This document shows positions 18,511 to 27,412 of a DNA stretch of 64,000 nucleotides, one piece after another. Source of the DNA: Arthrobacter sp. B6 (GTDB lineage: Bacteria; Actinomycetota; Actinomycetes; Actinomycetales; Micrococcaceae); contig NZ_KV467168.1 of NCBI RefSeq assembly GCF_001663775.1, positions 2,144,870 through 2,208,869 of the forward strand, given 5' to 3'. Positions within the stretch are counted from its first letter, which is position 1. Each line of letters begins with the position of its first letter. Position numbers and translations under genes: made by a program. The notes under the pieces are model-generated. The model was not told the origin of the DNA and did no database searches. It was given only the letters and a program-made list of their open reading frames with translations.

Positions 18511-18576
18511 CTGCGCTCCCCGGCCAAGCCCCCCCAACCAGGCCTGCCCAGCCCGCTGCTGCGCCACCCCGGGGAA

Positions 18577-18641
18577 GGAGTTTTTGTCCAGATAATGCCC
18601 TTTGGCAGGCGCTGAGGCAGCATTATCTGGACAAAAACTCC
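18577..18641. repeat. 65-bp hairpin repeat, copy 2
   Basis: Arms identical to those at 7528-7592 (18577-18598 and 18620-18641, 22 bases each, perfect) surround a 21-base loop that matches the first loop at 13 of 21 positions, with AGGCG in the centre of both. It again sits between convergent genes (DUF624 rightward, HAD hydrolase leftward), where it would stop both transcripts. Here neither arm overlaps an annotated coding end. Confidence 0.9.
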
Positions 18642-18663
18642 CGGAAAGCGGGCGAAAGCCGTC

Positions 18664-19524
18664 CTACGACAGGAGGCTGCGCAGCACGTGCGCAGCGCCG
18701 TCGTCGTATACCGAATGCGTTACCTCATCCGCGGCGGCGACGACTTCCTCCGGAGCCTGGCCCATGGCCACGCCGCGCCCCGCCCAGCCGAGCATCTCGA
18801 TGTCGTTCCGGCCGTCCCCCACAGCGACGGTGAGGTGCTGCGGCGCGCCGAGCCTGCCGCGGAGCTTCTCAAGCGCGCTGGCTTTGGTGACGCCCGCGGC
18901 GGCGATGTCCAGCCACGCCGTCCAGCCAACGGAGTAGGTAACGCCGGCCAGGCCGATCTGCCGGATGGTGGTGGAGAACTCTTCGGGCGTGTTCTCGGTG
19001 CTGAACACCACCAGGCGGACAGCGGTGGACTCCAGCAGGGTCTGGAAGTCGACGCCGACAGCCTCCACCCCGAAGCTGGCATCCTGGAAGCGCTCGGTGG
19101 ACAGGAAATTCCCGGCCTCGTCCTCCAGCGCATACTTGGCCGTGGGGAGCTTTTCCCGAAGAGCGCGAAGAGCCGGGGCTGGGTCAAACGTGGCCTTGTG
19201 GATCACCTCGTACCCGTCGGGAAGGGCTGGGTCCAGGCGGAGGGTTACGCCGCCGTTGCAGCACACGGCGTAGCCGCGGTCCATGCCGATCTGCTCGATC
19301 ACGGGCAGGGTGGCGTTGAGCGAACGCCCGGTGGCGATCAGGACGTCGTGGCCGTCGGCAACCACCGCGCGGGCGGCTTCGCGGACTCCGGGGGACATAT
19401 GGCCGTCGTGGTCCACGAGCGTGCCGTCAACATCCAGGGCCACCATGAACTTGGTGGCGGCATCCGGGCTGGTGTTTCGCTGGTCATCGTTGCCAGCGAC
19501 TGTGTTTTCAGTCAATGTTGTCAT
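18664..19524 (-). CDS. HAD hydrolase, Cof type
   Basis: A 286-residue haloacid-dehalogenase-superfamily phosphatase with a Cof-type (C2B) cap. Motif I is ALDVDGTLVD at about residues 28-37, the cap occupies roughly 90-210, and the C-terminal metal motif reads VAVGDGRNDIEMLG. These enzymes remove phosphate from sugar phosphates and related metabolites in the cytoplasm. It is convergent with the transporter operon across the hairpin repeat. The long rightward reading frame over the same bases (18688-19560) is a shadow. Confidence 0.88.
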   Translation of the reverse strand: MTTLTENTVAGNDDQRNTSPDAATKFMVALDVDGTLVDHDGHMSPGVREAARAVVADGHDVLIATGRSLNATLPVIEQIGMDRGYAVCCNGGVTLRLDPALPDGYEVIHKATFDPAPALRALREKLPTAKYALEDEAGNFLSTERFQDASFGVEAVGVDFQTLLESTAVRLVVFSTENTPEEFSTTIRQIGLAGVTYSVGWTAWLDIAAAGVTKASALEKLRGRLGAPQHLTVAVGDGRNDIEMLGWAGRGVAMGQAPEEVVAAADEVTHSVYDDGAAHVLRSLLS

Positions 19525-19627
19525 TCATCCAGTAGAGCAGACGGCCCGGACACCTGCTAGGACGCACACCACAGCGCCCGTGAACAATTGGTTAATGTTC
19601 ATAGGCGCCTGCCCGGACCGGCAATTC

Positions 19628-19783
19628 CTAACCTTGTTCGCGGATCCGGTCTTCGCGGAGTTTTTCCTGATAGACGGCTTCCTCCACCGTAATCTTGCCT
19701 CGGACAGCAGCGTCCACGTACTTCGTCTTCCCGTCAGACTCCCCGACGATCCGCGGCGGATGCGAACCAGCTTGGGCGAAGGG
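19628..19783 (-). pseudogene. Remnant of a DUF559-like gene behind serS
   Basis: Directly after the serS stop, in the same frame, 51 codons read through to a TAG without a credible start. The segment contains RIVGESDGKTKYVD and later AVYQEKLREDRIREQG. This looks like the C-terminal endonuclease-like domain of actinobacterial DUF559/AbiEi-type proteins, where G-E-x-D-G-K-x-K-Y is followed by E-K-x-R-E-D. The N-terminal half and the last strand are missing, so it is a decayed fragment. Alternatively it is a short extension read only after serS stop-codon readthrough. The family assignment is from memory. Confidence 0.5.
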
Positions 19784-21064
19784 CTAGAGGACCGGGAGGA
19801 CCTTGAGGCCGCCGACGTACTTCTGCAGCGCCGGTGGGACGTTGACGGAGCCGTCAGCGTTCTGGTGGTGCTCCAGGATGGCCACAATCCAGCGCGTGGT
19901 GGCCAGCGTACCGTTCAGCGTGGCGACGGCGCGGGTTCCCTTCGGTGCGCCGTCCTCGTTCAGGACCCGCTCGCGGATGTTGAGGCGGCGCGCCTGGAAG
20001 GTAGTGCAGTTGGAGGTGGAGGTCAGCTCGCGGTAGGCGCCCTGAGTGGGGACCCAGGCTTCGCAGTCGAACTTGCGGGCCGCTGACATGCCGAGGTCGC
20101 CGGCGGCGGTATCGATCACCCGGTAGGGCAGCTCGCACTTGCCCAGCATTTCCTCTTCCCACGCGAGCAGGCGCTCGTGCTCGGCGGCCGCCTCTTCAAC
20201 CGTGGTGTAGATGAACATCTCCACCTTGTTGAACTGGTGGACCCGGATGATGCCGCGGGTGTCCTTGCCGTGCGAGCCGGCCTCGCGCCGGTAGCAGGAG
20301 CTCTGGCCCGCGAACCGGATGGGCCCTGCGGTCAGGTCGAGGATCTCGTCGGCATGGTAGCCGGCCAGGGAGACCTCGGAGGTTCCCACGAGGTAAAGGT
20401 CGTCTTCGGCGAGGCGGTAGATCTCGGCGTCGTGCTTTACGTCAAAGCCGGTGCCCTGCATGGTTTCGGGGCGGACCAGCGTGGGCGTAATCATGGGGAC
20501 AAAGCCTGCCTCAATGGCCTGGTCCATCGCCATCTGCAGCAGTGCCATCTCGAGCCGAGCCCCCACTCCCCGCAGGAAGTAGAAGCGGGAGCCGGACACC
20601 TTCGCACCGCGTTCCATGTCGATGGCGCCGATCAGCTCACCGATTTCAAGGTGGTCGCGGGGCTCGAAGTCAGGGAACTCACGGGGAGTGCCAACAGTTT
20701 TGACCACAACGTAGTCGTCCTCGCCGCCTTCGGGCACGCCGTCCTCAATGAGGTTCGGGATGGCGCGCAGCAGCTCGTCCTGCTTGGCCTGCGCAGCGTC
20801 GGCTTCGGCCGAAGCAGCCTTGACCGAGTTGGCGAGCTCCTTGACCTCTGCCAGCAGGGCCTTCTTCTCGTCGCCCTTGGCCTGCGCCACCTTTTTGCCG
20901 AAGACGTTCTGCTCGGCGCGGAGGTTTTCGTACCGGATCAGGGCGGCACGCCGGGCAGAGTCTGCGGCGATGATCGCGTCCACCACTGATTCGTCCGCGC
21001 CGCGGGCGCGCTGGCTGGCACGGAACTTGTCCGGGTTTTCGCTGAGGTCTTTTACGTCGATCAC
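19784..21064 (-). CDS. serS: Seryl-tRNA synthetase
   Basis: Class II aminoacyl-tRNA synthetase charging tRNA-Ser (and tRNA-Sec where present) with serine. The N-terminal tRNA-binding coiled coil covers about 1-105 ([18 protein letters not shown], then Lys/Ala-rich helices). The catalytic domain contains motif 2 ([15 protein letters not shown]) and motif 3 ([15 protein letters not shown]). At 426 residues it has the normal length. The GTG at 21064 is chosen because the VIDVKDL start matches the family and TACTCT lies six bases upstream, giving a leaderless transcript; an upstream ATG would add an unrelated tail. Confidence 0.97.
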   Translation of the reverse strand: MIDVKDLSENPDKFRASQRARGADESVVDAIIAADSARRAALIRYENLRAEQNVFGKKVAQAKGDEKKALLAEVKELANSVKAASAEADAAQAKQDELLRAIPNLIEDGVPEGGEDDYVVVKTVGTPREFPDFEPRDHLEIGELIGAIDMERGAKVSGSRFYFLRGVGARLEMALLQMAMDQAIEAGFVPMITPTLVRPETMQGTGFDVKHDAEIYRLAEDDLYLVGTSEVSLAGYHADEILDLTAGPIRFAGQSSCYRREAGSHGKDTRGIIRVHQFNKVEMFIYTTVEEAAAEHERLLAWEEEMLGKCELPYRVIDTAAGDLGMSAARKFDCEAWVPTQGAYRELTSTSNCTTFQARRLNIRERVLNEDGAPKGTRAVATLNGTLATTRWIVAILEHHQNADGSVNVPPALQKYVGGLKVLPVL

Positions 21065-21070
21065 CAGACA

Positions 21071-21076
21071 AGAGTA
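21071..21076 (-). promoter_or_regulatory. -10 box of serS (leaderless)
   Basis: On the minus strand TACTCT is followed by six bases and the GTG start of serS. No ribosome-binding site is visible, so the transcript probably begins at the start codon. Confidence 0.45.
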
Positions 21077-21164
21077 TCGAATCAGGCGGCGGCAGTGAGG
21101 CGGGCGCGGGCTGGAAACGCGGGCGGGGTTATGGGCACTCCTGCCGGGATAGTGTTGAGGCACC

Positions 21165-22226
21165 ATGAGCGACTGGCTGCTTTACCTCCTGAGTGCCGCG
21201 GCACTTGCCTTCGCCGTCTCCAGTTGGTGGGGCGTGCGCAGACTCAAAGCCCTGCACTTCCGCAGCGCGGTGGCCGAAGATGCGCACGAGGCCGGCCTCA
21301 CCCATCAGCGGGTGGCGGTGATCCTCAACCCGGTGAAGGCCCGCGCCCCCGAGGCCAAAGCGGCCATCCAGCGGGCGTGCCTGGCCGCAGGCTGGGATGA
21401 TCCCCTTTTCCTCGAGACGACGGCGGAGGACCCGGGTTACACCCAAGCCCGGGCGGCGCTGGACTACAAGGCCGACGTCGTCCTGGTGGGCGGCGGGGAC
21501 GGCACCGTGCGGGTCGTGGCCGAGTCCCTCGCGCGCACGGATGTTGCCATGGGAATCATCCCCCTGGGCACCGGAAACCTGCTGGCACGCAACGTGCACC
21601 TGGACGTCAACGACCTTCACTCAAGCGTCCAGACTGCTCTCTTCGGCCAGCAGCGGTACATCGACACGGCGCGGATGGGAATCGAGAACTCCCGCACCGG
21701 GCACTCCTCCGAACACGCCTTCCTGGTGATCGCGGGTATCGGCCTGGACGCCGAAATCCTCGCAGACACCAACGACGGCCTCAAGAAAGCCGTTGGCTGG
21801 CTCGCATACACCGAGGCAGGCATGCGGCACCTGCCCGGACGGCGCCGGAAAGTATCCATCACGCTGGACGACGGCCCGGAACAGGCCCGGAATATCCGCA
21901 GTGTCCTGTTTGCCAACTGCGGGCTGGTCCCCGGCGGCATCGATTTCATTCCGCAGGCCATGATCGACGACGGCATGTTGGACGTGGTGGTGATGAGCCC
22001 GCGAAGCGCCATCGGCTGGATCATCATGTACGGCAAGGTCCTGTTCAAGCACAGGGGCAACCTGCCGATCATGACCATGTACCGGTCCGGGAAGGTCGTC
22101 ATTAAGTGCCCCGAGCCGCTGCCCACGCAGCTCGACGGCGACACCTCCGGGGAAGCCACCAAACTCACCGTTCGCGTGGAGCCGCGGTCCCTCCTGATCA
22201 GGGTCAGTGGCCAGCCGGCGGCCTGA
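21165..22226 (+). CDS. Diacylglycerol kinase family lipid kinase
   Basis: A 353-residue lipid kinase of the DgkB/YegS type. An N-terminal membrane segment ([20 protein letters not shown]) is followed by the catalytic domain with the nucleotide-binding motif VGGGDGT at about residue 110 and [11 protein letters not shown] shortly after. The C-terminal half is the all-beta domain of the family. Such enzymes phosphorylate diacylglycerol or related lipids at the membrane, feeding phospholipid turnover. It is divergent from serS with 100 bases between them. TAGTGT lies nine bases before the ATG. Confidence 0.9.
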   Translation: MSDWLLYLLSAAALAFAVSSWWGVRRLKALHFRSAVAEDAHEAGLTHQRVAVILNPVKARAPEAKAAIQRACLAAGWDDPLFLETTAEDPGYTQARAALDYKADVVLVGGGDGTVRVVAESLARTDVAMGIIPLGTGNLLARNVHLDVNDLHSSVQTALFGQQRYIDTARMGIENSRTGHSSEHAFLVIAGIGLDAEILADTNDGLKKAVGWLAYTEAGMRHLPGRRRKVSITLDDGPEQARNIRSVLFANCGLVPGGIDFIPQAMIDDGMLDVVVMSPRSAIGWIIMYGKVLFKHRGNLPIMTMYRSGKVVIKCPEPLPTQLDGDTSGEATKLTVRVEPRSLLIRVSGQPAA

Positions 22227-22262
22227 TGGGCTGCGCCCGGATGGCGGCCGGTTGTTCGAGCC

Positions 22263-22466
22263 TTAGGCGGTCGCCTTCTTCGCGGCCTCGGCGGCAGCTT
22301 TAGCAGCCCGGGCTTCGGACTGTTCACGGATCATCGCCTGCTCCTCTTCGAAGCGCAGGCGGTCAGCGCGGTCGGCATCGTCGCCGTCCCAGTCCTGGTT
22401 GTCGGCAGTCGGCTTGGGGTTGACAATCATTCCCTGGCCGTCATTGTCCGTGTTGCTGGTAGTCAT
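22263..22466 (-). CDS. Small charged protein, function unknown
   Basis: A 67-residue protein with a polar, disordered start and a C-terminal helix rich in Glu, Arg, Ala and Lys (about 34-67, RLRFEEEQAMIREQSEARAA). It has no membrane segment and no motif I recognise. A purine-rich GGGAGCGG sequence precedes the ATG. It is convergent with the lipid kinase gene and is its own unit. The codon pattern and ribosome-binding site make it a real gene. Confidence 0.68.
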   Translation of the reverse strand: MTTSNTDNDGQGMIVNPKPTADNQDWDGDDADRADRLRFEEEQAMIREQSEARAAKAAAEAAKKATA

Positions 22467-22582
22467 GACCCGCTCCCTTCGTTAGGGGCCATCCCCCAAT
22501 GTGGATCAAGTAAGCATACGCACAGTGTTAACTGCATGGAAGTACTTGGACCTACGCTGTGGGCGAAGCCCCGGAAGCGGTT

Positions 22583-23533
22583 TCAGAGGGGGTGGGTTTC
22601 CCCGCGCAGGATGGCTCCCACCCATTCATGGGCAGCCCGGAAAGCCGCGTCGGAGGTGTGCGGGGCCACATCTGCGCTCTGCGCGTCAGCCCGTTCATAG
22701 GAACCCAGGAAGCGGGTGGCCGGACTGATCCGGTGGAGCCCCGCCAGGGCGTCGGCCACGCGGGCGTCGCCCACGTGGCCGTCGGCGTCGATGCTGAAGA
22801 AATAGTGGCCCAGGTACTGTCCGGTGGGCCGGGACTCGATCCTGCTGAGGTTCACGCCGCGGGTAGCGAACTGGTCCAGGATCTCCATCAGCGCGCCGGG
22901 ATGGTCCTCCGGGAGGGGCACTACCACCGTGGTCTTGTCCGCGCCCGTACGCTCCGGCAGGACCCCGGGCCTGCTGACCAGGACAAACCGCGTTACCGCG
23001 CCGGGGTTGTCGCCGATGTTTTCTGCGAGGACGGAAAGCCGCGGCTGTTCCCGGGCAACGATCGGCGCGCAGATCGCGGCGTCATAGTGCACGCCGCCTT
23101 CCAACAGACCCACGGCGGAAGCCGCGGTGGACGATCCCGGGACATATTCCGCTCCGGGAATATTGGCGTCAACCCACAACCGGCATTGCGCCCAGGCGTG
23201 GCCGTGCGTGGATATCCGGCGGATCTCGGAGAGCGAGACTCCGGGCCGGGTGACCAGCACAAAGCTGATGGGCACCAATACTTCGCGAATAATGCGCAGT
23301 TCATGGCCGCTGGCAATGGCATCCAGGGTGGCGGTCACCCCGCCCTCCACGGAATTTTCGATGGGCACCATGGCGGCGTCGGCGGATCCCTCCCGCACCT
23401 TGTCCAAGGCGGCATTCACGGTGGATGAGGGGATGCGGACAGCCGTGTCAGCACCCGGGACCTGCATCAGCGCCGCCTCGGTGAAGGTACCTTCCGGCCC
23501 CAGGAAGGTATACGTAACGGGGGACGCGGACAT
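22583..23533 (-). CDS. pheA: Prephenate dehydratase
   Basis: A 316-residue enzyme that converts prephenate to phenylpyruvate in phenylalanine synthesis. The catalytic domain covers about 1-190 and begins VTYTFLGPEGTFTEAAL; the TRF motif appears as AVTRFVLVSRP. A C-terminal ACT domain (about 205-285, with ESRPTGQYLGHYFF) gives feedback control by phenylalanine. There is no chorismate mutase domain, so this is the stand-alone actinobacterial form. It is followed 38 bases upstream on the same strand by the rhodanese-like gene's stop side, suggesting a two-gene unit. Confidence 0.95.
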   Translation of the reverse strand: MSASPVTYTFLGPEGTFTEAALMQVPGADTAVRIPSSTVNAALDKVREGSADAAMVPIENSVEGGVTATLDAIASGHELRIIREVLVPISFVLVTRPGVSLSEIRRISTHGHAWAQCRLWVDANIPGAEYVPGSSTAASAVGLLEGGVHYDAAICAPIVAREQPRLSVLAENIGDNPGAVTRFVLVSRPGVLPERTGADKTTVVVPLPEDHPGALMEILDQFATRGVNLSRIESRPTGQYLGHYFFSIDADGHVGDARVADALAGLHRISPATRFLGSYERADAQSADVAPHTSDAAFRAAHEWVGAILRGETHPL

Positions 23534-23571
23534 CGCATATTCCTTAAGGGTGATGAAGGGCGGCGGACTGG

Positions 23572-23898
23572 CTAGAGGACCAAAGGCTTCAGGCCGTTAT
23601 CCGACACGAGGGGCCGGCCCGATTCAAGCCACTGATCCATTCCGCCTGCCACGTTGATGGCGGTGTAGCCCTGGCCGGTGAGCCACTGGGCCGCCCGGAA
23701 GGAGCGTCCCCCGGTCCGGCAGATCACGTACAGGTCCTCGTCGGGGTCCAGTTCGCCGAGCCGCGCCGGAAGCTGTTCCAAGGGGATATGCTTCGCGTCT
23801 TCAGCGTGTCCGGCTACCCATTCGTAGTCTTCACGGACGTCGAGGATGACGGCGTCGGCCGGGACATCGTTGACTGGAACAGAATCGAAATCGCTCAT
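23572..23898 (-). CDS. Rhodanese-like domain protein
   Basis: A 108-residue single-domain sulfurtransferase of the rhodanese superfamily. VILDVREDYEWVAGH opens the fold and the active-site loop reads CRTGGRS, with the cysteine that would carry persulfide sulfur. The start at 23898 (MSDFDSV) has GAGGACT just upstream and was preferred to the ATG 24 bases earlier. It lies directly before prephenate dehydratase on the same strand, probably by chance rather than shared function. Confidence 0.88.
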   Translation of the reverse strand: MSDFDSVPVNDVPADAVILDVREDYEWVAGHAEDAKHIPLEQLPARLGELDPDEDLYVICRTGGRSFRAAQWLTGQGYTAINVAGGMDQWLESGRPLVSDNGLKPLVL

Positions 23899-24006
23899 GG
23901 GAGTCCTCTTTCGGAGAATCACGGGTCTCCTTCCAGCCTAGTACTTGCCGATCGCCACGCCGGAAACCAGGGACAAGTTAGGCTGTTGATGACCCTAGGA
24001 GGACCT

Positions 24007-24750
24007 TTGCCCGCTGAGCAGCCCACCATTCTGGCCACCTCCGGAGGCTACAGGCAGGGGGGCCGGACACGTCTGGAGTTTGACCGGCTGATGCATCATG
24101 CCGTGGAGCTTTCCGGCATCAGTGGCAGGCCGCCTCGGGTAGCCCACCTGGGCACGGCCTCAGGGGACCAGCGGTGGTTCAACGCCGAAATGGACGAGGC
24201 CGCCCGGCTGGCCGGCTTCGACTTCAGCCACCTGAATCTCTTCACCATGCCCAACCACGCCGACCCGGAGGCACACCTTCTGGAGCAGGACGTGGTCTGG
24301 GTGAACGGCGGCTCCGTGGTGAACCTGCTCGCGGTCTGGCGTGCCCACGGGCTGGACGGAATCCTCCACCGGGCGTGGCAGAGCGGTGTGGTGCTGGCGG
24401 GAGTTTCGGCCGGGTCCATCTGCTGGTTCCGGGGCGGAACCACCGACTCGTTCGGGCCGGAGCTGCGCGCTGTCACCAACGGCCTGGCCTTCCTCCCGTA
24501 CGCCAACGGCGTCCATTACGACTCCGAGGAAAGGCGGCGGCCCCTGGTCCACCGTCTGGTGGCCGACGGGACGCTGGGCGAAACACACTGCACGGACGAC
24601 GGCGTGGGCCTGGTTTATCACGGCACGGAACTGGTGGAGGCGGTTGCCGAAGTCCGCGGCAAGGGCGCCTATATCGTCACCGCGGAAACCGATGCCGCCG
24701 GCCGCACCGCCGCTTCCGAGAGGCGCCTGGAGCCACGTTTCCTTGGCTGA
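24007..24750 (+). CDS. pepE: Peptidase E (family S51)
   Basis: A 247-residue cytoplasmic dipeptidase-like protein of family S51. ILATSGGYRQGG opens the fold, DVVWVNGGSVVNLL is the family glycine loop, and the nucleophile serine lies in AGVSAGSICWF. The TTG at 24007 has AGGAGG five bases upstream and is the preferred start; an ATG at 23989 would add six residues but has a poorer site. The gene's end overlaps the amidase by eight bases, so the two are coupled and may share a role in breaking down peptides and amides. Confidence 0.85.
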   Translation: MPAEQPTILATSGGYRQGGRTRLEFDRLMHHAVELSGISGRPPRVAHLGTASGDQRWFNAEMDEAARLAGFDFSHLNLFTMPNHADPEAHLLEQDVVWVNGGSVVNLLAVWRAHGLDGILHRAWQSGVVLAGVSAGSICWFRGGTTDSFGPELRAVTNGLAFLPYANGVHYDSEERRRPLVHRLVADGTLGETHCTDDGVGLVYHGTELVEAVAEVRGKGAYIVTAETDAAGRTAASERRLEPRFLG

Positions 24751-26212
24751 GATCCACGAACTGACGGCCGTCCAACTGCGGGACTGCCTCCGATCCGGTG
24801 ATCTTTCGGCGCGGGAGGCAACGGCGCACTTCCTGGCCCGGATCGAGGCCAGCAACCGCCTCCTGGGCGCATTCGTGACCGTCACTGCCGAGCAGGCCAT
24901 GACCGATGCCGCCGCGGCGGATGCGAAGTTTGCGCGGCTCCGTCGCGCGTCGTCCACGTCGGCGTCAGCGGCGTCCGGGGCGGGAACAGCCGACGGCGGC
25001 GGCGAGACCCTGCCGTTGCTCCACGGGATGCCGGTGGCGTTCAAGGACCTGACCGATGTGGCGGGCGTGGTCACCACGCACGGCAGCGCCGCTCTGGAGC
25101 ACAAACCGGCGCTGATGGACGGCGCCCTGGTCATGGAACTGAAGGCGGCCGGCGTCGTGTCCCTGGGCAAGACCCAGGTTCCGGAGTTCGGCCTGACGGC
25201 GTACAGCGAAAACCGTGTCGCGCCGCCGTCGCGCAATCCGCATGCCCCCAGCCGAAGTTCCGGCGGTTCTTCGGGAGGCAGCGCCGCCGCGGTGGCCGCG
25301 AGGCTGCTTCCGTTCGCGCCCGGGACCGACGGCGGCGGTTCAGTCCGCATACCGGCAGCGGCCTGCGGACTGGTGGGCCTGAAACCCGGCCGCGGGGTGG
25401 TGGCCTCGGGGGAAAGTTCGGGCGATCCGGCCCGGCTCGTGGCGGCCGGTCCGCTGGCACACAGCGCAGCGGACGCGGCGCTGATGATGGACGCGCTGGC
25501 GGCTCCTTCCGGAGAGAGCTACAGCGAGTCCGTCAGGCACGAACCCGGCCCGCTGCGCATCGGCGTGACCCTGGACAGCCCCTGGTCCACCACCTTCCCG
25601 TTCACGCCCGAACCTGAGGCCCTGGATGCGCTGCAGGCCGGGATCGGGCTGCTGGAGCGGGCCGGACACCGCATCTATGACGCTGCCGTCCGCTATGACA
25701 ACCGTTATCCCAACGCGTTCACCACCGCCTGGACGGCCGCCGTCGGCAGCGCAAGGATCAGTCCCCACCGGGAGGCGCTGCTGACACCGCTCACGCGGAC
25801 GTTCCGGCGCCGGGCCCAGCAGCGCAGCGCCGCCAAGCTCAACGAAGCACTGGCATTCCTCCGGCAGTTCCAGCGCGACACCGTCACCCAGTACAGGCAG
25901 TGGGACCTTATGCTGATGCCCACGCTGGCGCAGACTCCCCGCCCGGTGGGCTGGTTCACCGGCGCCTCCCACGGCGACGACCGCTGGCCCGCCGCCGAAT
26001 GGGCGGGGGACGCCGACGGCGACTACCGCAAACAGTGCGAATACGCACCCTGGTCCTCCATGGTCAACGTCTGCGGACTGCCGGCCATCACCATACCCGT
26101 GCACTGGACAGGCGGCGCCGACGGACAGGGCCTGCCGATGGGCATCCAACTGGTGGGCCCCACGGGTTCTGAACGGGTGCTCCTTCAGGTCGCGGCGCAG
26201 CTGGGGTTCTGA
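24743..26212 (+). CDS. Amidase (amidase signature family)
   Basis: A 489-residue amidase of the GatA/AtzF-like superfamily hydrolysing carboxamide bonds. The Ser-cisSer-Lys triad is visible: Lys in GMPVAFKDLTD, the cis-serine in the glycine-rich SSGGSSGGSAAA stretch and the nucleophile in TDGGGSVRIPA. The TTG at 24743 gives a family-typical N-terminus (LAEIHELTAVQLRD) and overlaps the peptidase E stop by eight bases; GGAG precedes it. There is no gatB or gatC nearby, so it is not the tRNA amidotransferase subunit. The natural substrate is unknown. Confidence 0.88.
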   Translation: MAEIHELTAVQLRDCLRSGDLSAREATAHFLARIEASNRLLGAFVTVTAEQAMTDAAAADAKFARLRRASSTSASAASGAGTADGGGETLPLLHGMPVAFKDLTDVAGVVTTHGSAALEHKPALMDGALVMELKAAGVVSLGKTQVPEFGLTAYSENRVAPPSRNPHAPSRSSGGSSGGSAAAVAARLLPFAPGTDGGGSVRIPAAACGLVGLKPGRGVVASGESSGDPARLVAAGPLAHSAADAALMMDALAAPSGESYSESVRHEPGPLRIGVTLDSPWSTTFPFTPEPEALDALQAGIGLLERAGHRIYDAAVRYDNRYPNAFTTAWTAAVGSARISPHREALLTPLTRTFRRRAQQRSAAKLNEALAFLRQFQRDTVTQYRQWDLMLMPTLAQTPRPVGWFTGASHGDDRWPAAEWAGDADGDYRKQCEYAPWSSMVNVCGLPAITIPVHWTGGADGQGLPMGIQLVGPTGSERVLLQVAAQLGF

Positions 26213-26370
26213 GAGGGAAGCACCTGACGGGGAGCTTCCAAGGACCTGACCGTGATTGCCCAAAAAACCTTGGGCCGGCGTAACCCATTCGTAACCGGAC
26301 AGGAGCAGAATTGGAAGACAGTCACACACCAGCCCTGATCGCTGATGTGGGCACTCAAAGGGGAGCTGCA

Positions 26371-26589
26371 ATGGACATGAATTCTAAGCGCACCGTCGCG
26401 GGTACCTGGGAATCGGACATGGTCCGGCTGGACCTGAGCAACATCCATGTCCGGGAAGACCTTGCCCGCGCAGGCCGCTGCGCCAACGTCCACCTCGCGA
26501 CCGGCCGGACGTGCCTGCTGCCGCTCAGGCACCACGGGCCGTGTGAATTCCACAATCCGCAGGAGGCGGACGACATCCTCCGCCGCTAG
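26371..26589 (+). CDS. Small protein, function unknown
   Basis: A 72-residue protein with two cysteines and two histidines in its C-terminal half (GRCANVH, GRTCLLPLRHHGPCEFH), a spacing that could bind a metal. AAAGGGGAG lies before the ATG at 26371; an upstream TTG at 26311 would extend it by 20 residues but has no site. No family is recognised. It is followed by another small gene on the same strand. Confidence 0.65.
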   Translation: MDMNSKRTVAGTWESDMVRLDLSNIHVREDLARAGRCANVHLATGRTCLLPLRHHGPCEFHNPQEADDILRR

Positions 26590-26684
26590 TCCCCGGCACG
26601 GAGCTGAAATGCGGGCGAACAGGTGTCGACTGGAAGCCCCAACCGGAGGACGATTAAAGGGCAGTCACTACGAGGAGGTCTGTG

Positions 26685-26888
26685 ATGTGCTATTCATCGA
26701 GCAAGGATTTCGGGTGGGGCTACAAGAAAGAAGCCGACCGGAAACCCGAAGCGCGCCAGGAAACACCGCCGGACCGTCCCGAGCCGCATTACACGGCGCA
26801 GGACTTCAAGTTCTGGGCCTTCCCGCATCGCCGGAAGACGCCCGCAGCTGAAGAACCGGTTGCTGACCGCGCCCACGAGAAAGTCTGA
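26685..26888 (+). CDS. Small protein, function unknown
   Basis: A 67-residue polar protein starting MCYSSSKDFGWGYKKE and ending with a Trp/Phe/His patch (FKFWAFPHRRK) before an acidic tail. The AGGAGG box six bases before the ATG is strong evidence that it is translated. It has no recognisable domain, membrane segment or signal peptide. A clear hairpin terminator follows at 26913. Confidence 0.68.
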   Translation: MCYSSSKDFGWGYKKEADRKPEARQETPPDRPEPHYTAQDFKFWAFPHRRKTPAAEEPVADRAHEKV

Positions 26889-26912
26889 CCCGCAGGGCCG
26901 GAAGTTCCCGAG

Positions 26913-26939
26913 GAAAGGCCTCCCTTGGAGGCCTTTCCG
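26913..26939 (+). terminator. Hairpin terminator
   Basis: A perfect 12-base stem (GGAAAGGCCTCC with its complement) around a three-base loop begins 24 bases after the stop of the preceding small gene. No T-run follows. Confidence 0.7.
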
Positions 26940-26980
26940 CTGCCCAGGTCCGCTTGCCTTGCGCCATTCCACCATGCTGG

Positions 26981-26986
26981 GACAAT
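26981..26986 (+). promoter_or_regulatory. -10 box for a leaderless transcript
   Basis: GACAAT is followed by six bases and the ATG at 26993, the same layout as at 3774. Confidence 0.45.
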
Positions 26987-26992
26987 GACAGC

Positions 26993-27352
26993 ATGCGAGG
27001 ACACTACGTGCACGCGGCCTCCGTGCACATGGACCCGAATGCTGACCTGGGAGCACCCGGCGCCGCCGTCACCCTGGAATTATGCGGAAGCTGGGACCAC
27101 GTTCCTCCCTGCCCGCTGGCCCCGCACCACACCAGCCCTGAACGGAACGGCCGCTGCGTCGAACTGCGGATCGTCTTCGCCGCCGAACCCGCCCTGGAAA
27201 GCGAAGTCCGCCGTCGGATAGGCATAGCCCTGGCGTCGGGTTCGCTCACCGGCCCTGATGGAGTGACGACGCGCTGGTCGCTGCAGGGCAGCAACGCCGC
27301 GGTGCTGCGCGACGCCGAGCGCGAACAGGCGATCCGGATCGCCGCCACGTAG
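26993..27352 (+). CDS. Hypothetical protein
   Basis: A 119-residue protein with no signal peptide or membrane segment. A central segment (CVELRIVFAAEPALESEVRRRIGIAL) alternates strand-like and helical character, and the end is charged. I recognise no family. The start at 26993 is supported by a GACAAT box six bases upstream; the ATG 39 bases earlier lies before that promoter. It is convergent with the DUF4190 gene. Confidence 0.65.
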   Translation: MRGHYVHAASVHMDPNADLGAPGAAVTLELCGSWDHVPPCPLAPHHTSPERNGRCVELRIVFAAEPALESEVRRRIGIALASGSLTGPDGVTTRWSLQGSNAAVLRDAEREQAIRIAAT

Positions 27353-27412
27353 GAGAAGGTCCGGCCGATCCGACCGGACTCCCGCGCGGTCGGGCCTGCG
27401 GCAAGCCGCCCC

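Noticed and set aside
18688..19560. A 290-residue rightward reading frame
   Set aside because: It lies opposite the HAD hydrolase gene with intact DxD and GDxxND motifs; the antisense product has no domain.
19525..19627. A possible tRNA or small gene between the HAD gene and the serS remnant
   Set aside because: No cloverleaf with a GTTCRA loop and no reading frame with a ribosome-binding site was found.
23989..23991. ATG as the start of peptidase E
   Set aside because: It is in frame but has a poor ribosome-binding site; the TTG at 24007 has AGGAGG at ideal spacing. The choice changes only six residues.
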